DNA from: Phoronis ovalis
Lineage: Eukaryota > Phoronida > Phoronidae
Direction of reading: 5' to 3'
Assembly: GCA_028565635.1 (NCBI GenBank)
Contig: JAOXYB010045948.1
Coordinates: forward strand, 1 to 12,337
Length of the DNA stretch: 12,337 bases
Shown: positions 8,179 through 12,337 of the stretch, piece after piece
Layout of the letters: each line of letters begins with the position of its first letter
Numbering within the stretch: position 1 is the first letter of the stretch
Position numbers and translations under genes: made by a program
Notes under the pieces: generated by a model
Told to the model about the DNA's origin: nothing
Seen by the model: the letters and a program-made list of their open reading frames with translations, nothing else
The model's database searches: none

Positions 8179-8667
8179 TTGCTGGGAGAATTTCTGAAAT
8201 TAGAGGGGGGATTGAGTAACAACCTATTTTAAAGACATGATTAAAAAATAGTTATTGATCGTATCGTGTCACTGCTGGCAGCTTATAAATGCATAACATT
8301 ACAGCTTATAAGCACATAGCAAGCATTTTATATATTTCGCTTCCTTTCATCAAAAAGCAATTTCATTCAACCAGGATATTACCTGATTTATGATGATGTA
8401 CAGTATATAGCCAATACATGCACTGTCTTGAGTATAGGAGCCCAAATTCGGGTTGCATTAGAAGGCTTTTAGTTCGTGTGCATGTTATTATATAATTATA
8501 ATGTGTTTGACAATTACCTGGGTAAAGTAACCATGCAGATCATGTAGAGATATAAAACGCAGTGTAGATCATAATATTGTCATGCTGACTAAATTTTTTA
8601 TTTTATACTTTAATAATTAGTTCTTATGAAGTAGAAATTGTGTTTTCAGATCAGTTCTCTACAATCC

Positions 8668-8720
8668 ATTACAACTAGGATATATAAAACTCTAAGAGTT
8701 TTATATATCCTAGATTACAA
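8668..8720. mobile_element. Perfect 39-bp palindrome flanked by 7-bp direct repeats
   Basis: CTAGGATATATAAAACTCT (8675-8693), one central A, and its exact 19-base reverse complement (8695-8713) form a perfect hairpin. ATTACAA directly abuts both sides (8668-8674 and 8714-8720). This is the arrangement expected of a target-site duplication around an inserted foldback sequence. There is no internal sequence, so it could be the minimal remnant of a larger foldback element. Confidence 0.6.
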
Positions 8721-9540
8721 TAATTTAAAACTTTAAAAATGTAGCGGTCGGGCGTTTATCGGACGTTATATTTGTTCAAAACAGTGAGGGTTTCTATTCT
8801 ATCGTAATTGCAAGCATTTCGGTTTGTACGTTTTCTCTGAAATAAACTGTAAAACACAAGACAAAAATATATAGGAATGAATACCGAGGTGTGTATAGTT
8901 AAATAGGTCTGTAATCCTCCTCTTCAGACAATAAACGTAGGCATCCGCTTAAAAAGACTCTATGGACAAAATACACTCCTGGGGCGTCTTTTCTGACAAA
9001 TACGGTATTTCTAAATAACTAAAAAAAGGTGAAGAACCTTTCTCACGACTGGAGAAATGCTCGAAATACCAGTAGCAGCAAAAATAGGTATTTGGTCAGT
9101 AACTAGCTATATATACAAGACAAAAAATCTCATAGTAGGGATGGTTAAGTACATGGATAAAATTATAACACAATGTGGGTCTAATCATTCATCAATCTTG
9201 ACATGCAGCATGTATTCCTTGCTTCCTGACTTTATGTATGATGTTGGGTAACAATTACAATAATGTAATCAGAATCTACTGGTTTATTTACTTTTATGCA
9301 GGAATGGGCAAAAAAGGGGGTGGACAGTTTTGATTAACATTTTAATTTCCACAATATGGTGTATTTTCGAGATGGTGGCGTTTTGCTTCCTGGTTTTCCC
9401 CACGAATAAAGATCATGCATGTGAAAACTACGCAAGAAGTGTTTAGCAAAATACTGTATTTGTGGAAATTCAAATAGACGTGAATACTTTGGTTAGCATT
9501 TGTAATTATTTAATATAATTTTTCTTTTTTTGTGATCTAG
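8721..9540. other. AT-rich intergenic DNA, no gene seen
   Basis: A 64-codon frame at 9057-9251 has no recognisable domain and ordinary composition, so I do not call it. The stretch ends in a strong pyrimidine tract and AG at 9540. Confidence 0.45.
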
Positions 9541-9650
9541 AACAAAACGGATTGCCAAGATGGCATCACATCACTGAACAGAAAATGACATCAAGAGGAA
9601 AATACCCAGCTACTGCTTGGGTGGTTTTACATAAATCAGCGAGACTTTAG
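9541..9650 (+). CDS. Candidate terminal exon or decayed coding patch, 35 residues
   Basis: A T-rich tract ending TTTTTTTGTGATCTAG (acceptor at 9539-9540) is followed by a frame open after two bases. It reads QNGLPRWHHITEQKM, then TSRGKYPATAWVVLHKSARL, then TAG. The composition (Trp, His, Arg, Pro) and higher GC look coding. I do not recognise the family. Downstream, 9690-9835 has further protein-like stretches in other frames broken by stops, for example one reading LEDRRLNAIATNCDCIMIRP, so the whole patch may be a decayed gene or transposon. The exon phase would accept the donor at 6138, but no evidence links them. Confidence 0.25.
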
Positions 9651-10480
9651 AAATCCAGCAGTACCAATAGAACCTAAAATCATTTTTTGAAGCCTCGTGC
9701 CTTCCTAGAATGTGCATGTGGAAGAGTACTAAAACCTTGAAGATAGACGGCTGAATGCCATTGCGACCAACTGTGACTGCATCATGATAAGACCACTTAT
9801 CTCAAGTTTAGACCCTTGTTGTATTTTTAAATTCCTTTTTGTTAAAAATTGAGTTTAAATCCCTATATAAATTTCTATCCCTGATAATAATATGCACTAT
9901 TAATTTTAAAACAAATTTTTGACTTTTTCTAGTTTATATTTTATTTAGTACATTTATACAGTATATAGTCTGTGTTAGAGACTAATCTCAACAATGCGTG
10001 TACTATGGAAACAGCCTGGGCAGTACAGTGAGCTAGTGAATTTGTATACTTGGGATGCTCCAGCACATGCACACACTTAACAGAATAGAATCGAAAGACA
10101 CCCTATCAGTCGCTTGCTTTTAAAAAATGGAGCGTGTCCGGAGGGGCTCGGGTGAAGATCGAGTGTGCCAGGAACGAGAATTTTAATGGCCGACTGTGGT
10201 GCAGCCAATAGATGATGATAGTATAATTTGTTTTTCCTTAATATCAATGATCCCTAACCATTGAATTATGGATTGTATCTTACAGTTTATAATGGCAACA
10301 TACAAATAACCGCAATTTGCGTCACATTAGTCAAATCAACCCGAACCATCGTTTGAGATATCCCTTTGTGATATACTTCCGAGGTGCCAAGCCACTAAAA
10401 ACGGCATATCATACAAAACAATGTATGTCCAAGAACCAGTCTAAAAAACCAACTCATTTTTTAGTTATTTTGTACTTCAC
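9651..10480. other. Intergenic DNA with possible relics of coding or retroelement sequence
   Basis: The first 180 bases continue the broken coding-like patch. From 9840 to 10080 the sequence is AT-rich with nothing recognised. A GC-richer segment follows at 10119-10222. A plus-strand frame at 10317-10562 begins with TTG, not ATG, and lies opposite a better minus-strand candidate exon, so it is not called. Confidence 0.35.
10119..10222 (+). mobile_element. Possible 3' end of a degraded non-LTR retrotransposon
   Basis: This GC-rich island ends with a frame reading RILMADCGAANR and then TGATGATAG. Some non-LTR elements end their reverse transcriptase ORF with a short Cys/Arg-rich tail and a TGATGATG-type repeat. 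The upstream part carries stops and is not alignable by eye, so this rests on general resemblance only. Confidence 0.2.
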
Positions 10481-10732
10481 CAGGAATAGATATATCAATA
10501 GTTACATTGTCAAGTATGATTGGCTCAAACAAAAAGCTAGTCACATTTTCCAATGGCACTAGGCAGTCTTTTAAATGCGCGTAATTAATATTCAGCATGA
10601 ATGACCTGTGGATTAACATATAGGTACGTTTCAGATGACGGATTTTGTACATATCAGTAATAACTTGTAGTGTTTTAATGTCACATGTAGCATTGTTAGT
10701 TACAACAGTCTGCTCTTGCTTACAGACAGGAA
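10481..10732 (-). CDS. Candidate internal exon of an unrecognised secreted or membrane protein
   Basis: On the minus strand the acceptor GCTTTTTTATTTGCGATAG is followed by a frame open for 252 bp. It starts PVCKQEQTVVTNNATCDI and later contains NINYAHLKDCLVPLENVT and FLFEPIILDNVTIDISIP. A donor CCTG|GTGAAG follows at 10481; read through, the frame stops at TAA 10463-10461. Three N-glycosylation motifs (NAT, NVT, NVT) and three cysteines suggest an extracellular protein. I do not recognise the family. Both exon ends are phase 1, so the exon could join the class C receptor-like exon at 6837, but it could not join the signal-peptide exon at 12227 without another exon between. It could also be a chance open frame; no protein evidence is available. 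Confidence 0.35.
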
Positions 10733-10854
10733 CTATCGCAAATAAAAAAGCCTATATACAAATTAATTTTAATTCGTACATCACGATTTAAAAACATTCT
10801 TAGGTAAACAAATAACTCGTAAAAATATAATTATTTCGACTTTTTTTAATGTAG

Positions 10855-11138
10855 GAGGCCTATTAGACTTGCTCAAGTCCTTGTGAACTTAAAAAAAAAA
10901 AAATGTTTAATTCTCTTTTTTATGTCTTTTACATCAGTGTTTTTAATTATCTTGATTTTTTTTTTTTTTTTTACTATCATATATATATATATTGGGTGTT
11001 TGCCGTCTAATACTCAACATATATATGATAGTAAAAAAAAATATTTTTTTTTCGAGATAATTAAAAACACATAAAAAAGAGAAATAAACATTAAGTTTTT
11101 TTTAAAGTTCATAGGGACTTGAGCAAGTCTAGAGGCCT
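10855..11138. mobile_element. Foldback (MITE-like) element with 7-bp direct repeats
   Basis: Long inverted arms of roughly 115-125 bases run from about 10862 to 10990 and from 11018 to 11131, around a loop of about 26 bases. The outer ends read TAGACTTGCTCAAGTCC and GGACTTGAGCAAGTCTA. GAGGCCT flanks both sides (10855-10861, 11132-11138) and is the likely target duplication, although its AGGCCT core is itself palindromic, so the boundary is uncertain. The left arm carries about 13 extra bases (near TCTTTTACATCAG) and the A/T runs differ in length. No transposase is present. Open frames in both arms are products of the element. Confidence 0.8.
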
Positions 11139-12226
11139 TTGACACGATACCTGCATCTATTTCTACTAAATATAATAGCACCTTAATAAAAGGCATAACA
11201 AAGCTGGCTAACATTCATTCGCACAACAATTGCATTATTTTAGGTAAGCAAAAACCACATCATTTCTTGCATTTAATTGGTAATATCATTGTCCTACATC
11301 CATTCGGACATTTAAAACTTCCAATACATACATCATAGTACTATGACCATGGATTAGTCCCAGTTCAGACTCTAGTTAGATGGTGTTTTTTTTTCGAAGT
11401 GTGTTAAAACACACTACATTTTTTTTGATTTTATAACATTTTTAGAGTCTGTATAGGTATTAAAAATACCAGTGTGATATTACCATCTTGAAATAGATGA
11501 TTAAAGCTAGAAATATGTAATGATAGAACCAATATAAAAATGTATCACAATATATCTAGTCAAGGAGACTCTTTAAATTCATTAACATAAGTGTTGATAC
11601 TTTATTTTAGCACAAAGTAGTGATCTGGCCTGTTTTAAATTCCTTGCCATTAACTGTAAAGAATAATACCAGTGAACAACTATGGGTACAATGTACACAG
11701 GCAAAAAATCTGTAGTATATAGACATTCACTGGACAATATAATTTAGCAATGGCTGCATTGCTAGCAATAATTTCTTTATCAGATACAAAACTATGCACA
11801 CCCAGTTATTGGCTAATATTTAACTATAAAAAGATGAATTTATTTAAATTCTGAAATCTTGGTGATTACTAATTTTATTTATGTGACAACATAAATACAT
11901 AAGAAAATAATACAAAATTACTAATGTACTTAATTGTACATAATATGTCACTCTAATTTATCAAATTGCACTTAACAGAAACACTGATCTAGGTACATGC
12001 AAGTTTGTTTTGAACATAAAATGTAAGTTTAGTGATATAAGATTATTATTTAACGAAATACCCAGTCAATCAGCCTGGATCTACTATAAAGAAGCAATAT
12101 GACATATATTCTACCAAACATAACTCTGGCAATATAAGCAAATAGGTTCTTTTCAGCAGTTTTATGACACTGAATGAAGTTCTATCCTCTCATATTCCAG
12201 TAGTATTAACTTTTCAAACTCTGTAC
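11139..12226. other. AT-rich DNA, no firm gene
   Basis: This is probably intronic if the minus-strand signal-peptide exon at 12227-12294 is real. It contains a small hairpin AGTGTGTT-AA-AACACACT (11398-11415) and a minus-strand 26-codon cysteine-rich frame near 11341-11260 that is too short to call. Otherwise nothing stands out. Confidence 0.4.
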
Positions 12227-12294
12227 CTGTTTTCAAAACTAGTAAATGATGTAACCAAGTATAACAAGACAACGACGATTCGAAGAATCATCAT
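12227..12294 (-). CDS. Candidate first exon encoding a signal peptide
   Basis: Two adjacent ATGs at 12294 and 12291 (A at -3) begin MMILRIVVVLLYLVTSFTS, then FEN. This has a short n-region with Arg5, a hydrophobic core and a plausible cleavage after TSFTS. The frame then meets the donor AACAG|GTACAG at 12226, leaving phase 2; without splicing it stops four codons later. This is the expected look of a first exon of a secreted or type I membrane protein. The next exon is not identified: the nearest in-phase acceptor (12170) would need a 57-base intron. Confidence 0.35.
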
Positions 12295-12337
12295 TGTACG
12301 CTGTTTAAATTGGTTATTTGAGCGAAAGGAATTGCAT

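Larger units (their letters stand above)
7243..8667. other. Intergenic DNA with a CpG-rich pocket, no firm gene
   Basis: The stretch is mostly AT-rich. A CpG-rich pocket at 7620-7760 (several CGCG and CCGCG groups) stands out. A plus-strand frame at 7545-7853 crosses it and follows a fair acceptor (TTTTTATTTAG at 7571), but its peptide is not recognised. Two CTCF-like motifs are noted separately. Confidence 0.4.

Noticed and set aside
8163-8200. Possible tRNA-derived SINE head (A-box-like TGGCGCAGTTGC)
   Set aside because: No B box or matching tail follows within the expected distance.
9057-9251. Plus-strand 64-codon frame
   Set aside because: It has an ATG but no domain, signal peptide or supporting context.
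10317-10562. Plus-strand 81-codon frame
   Set aside because: It begins with TTG and lies opposite a minus-strand candidate exon with splice sites.
10883-11214. Hydrophobic Phe/Lys-rich small proteins on both strands
   Set aside because: They are encoded by the A/T runs of the foldback element arms. The minus-strand one only reaches unique DNA at its N-terminus.
11260-11341. Minus-strand 26-codon cysteine-rich frame (VCIGSFKCPNGCRTM)
   Set aside because: It is too short, has a poor pyrimidine tract before its AG, and no clear donor.
12170-12226. A 57-base intron joining the signal-peptide exon to an open frame ending at about 12064
   Set aside because: The phase fits, but the intron would be very short beside the 775-bp intron seen nearby and the product is not convincing.

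Overview
This window looks like AT-rich nuclear DNA from an invertebrate animal. The evidence is an intronless neuropeptide-type GPCR, GT/AG introns with phase-matched exons, TG microsatellites, tandem satellites and small foldback elements. The GPCR resembles allatostatin-A/galanin-type receptors, which fits a mollusc or other lophotrochozoan. That placement is an inference; nothing here fixes the species. No bacterial gene organisation, tRNA, rRNA or CRISPR array is visible.

Layout. At 350-1445 (minus) there is a seven-helix receptor in one exon. Its frame breaks once, at the end of helix 2, and its DRY motif reads TRY. After 1.7 kb of plain AT-rich DNA comes a repeat-dense block (3128-4900): a 288-bp tandem repeat whose three large copies each carry a perfect CRE palindrome, a 59-bp duplication, and a degenerate minisatellite with a roughly 32-bp period. 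A hAT-like terminus may follow at 4896. At 5366-5664 a TG microsatellite is bracketed by two small duplications.

The best new gene is on the plus strand at 6060-7242. A signal-peptide exon and a transmembrane exon join in phase across a 775-bp intron to give a 135-residue type I membrane protein that I do not recognise. Its intron holds, on the opposite strand, a stretch that reads like the hinge and first helix of a GABA-B-like class C receptor. That stretch is either a relic or one exon of a larger minus-strand gene.

The right half (7243-12337) is mostly non-coding. It has a CpG-rich pocket, a perfect 39-bp palindrome flanked by 7-bp direct repeats, a possibly decayed coding patch after a strong acceptor (9541), a possible retroelement tail near 10.2 kb, and a foldback (MITE-like) element at 10855-11138. 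Two minus-strand candidate exons lie here: a signal-peptide exon at 12227-12294 and an exon with three glycosylation motifs at 10481-10732. They suggest a minus-strand gene spanning the right half, possibly running into the class C receptor-like exon, but the connection is not shown.
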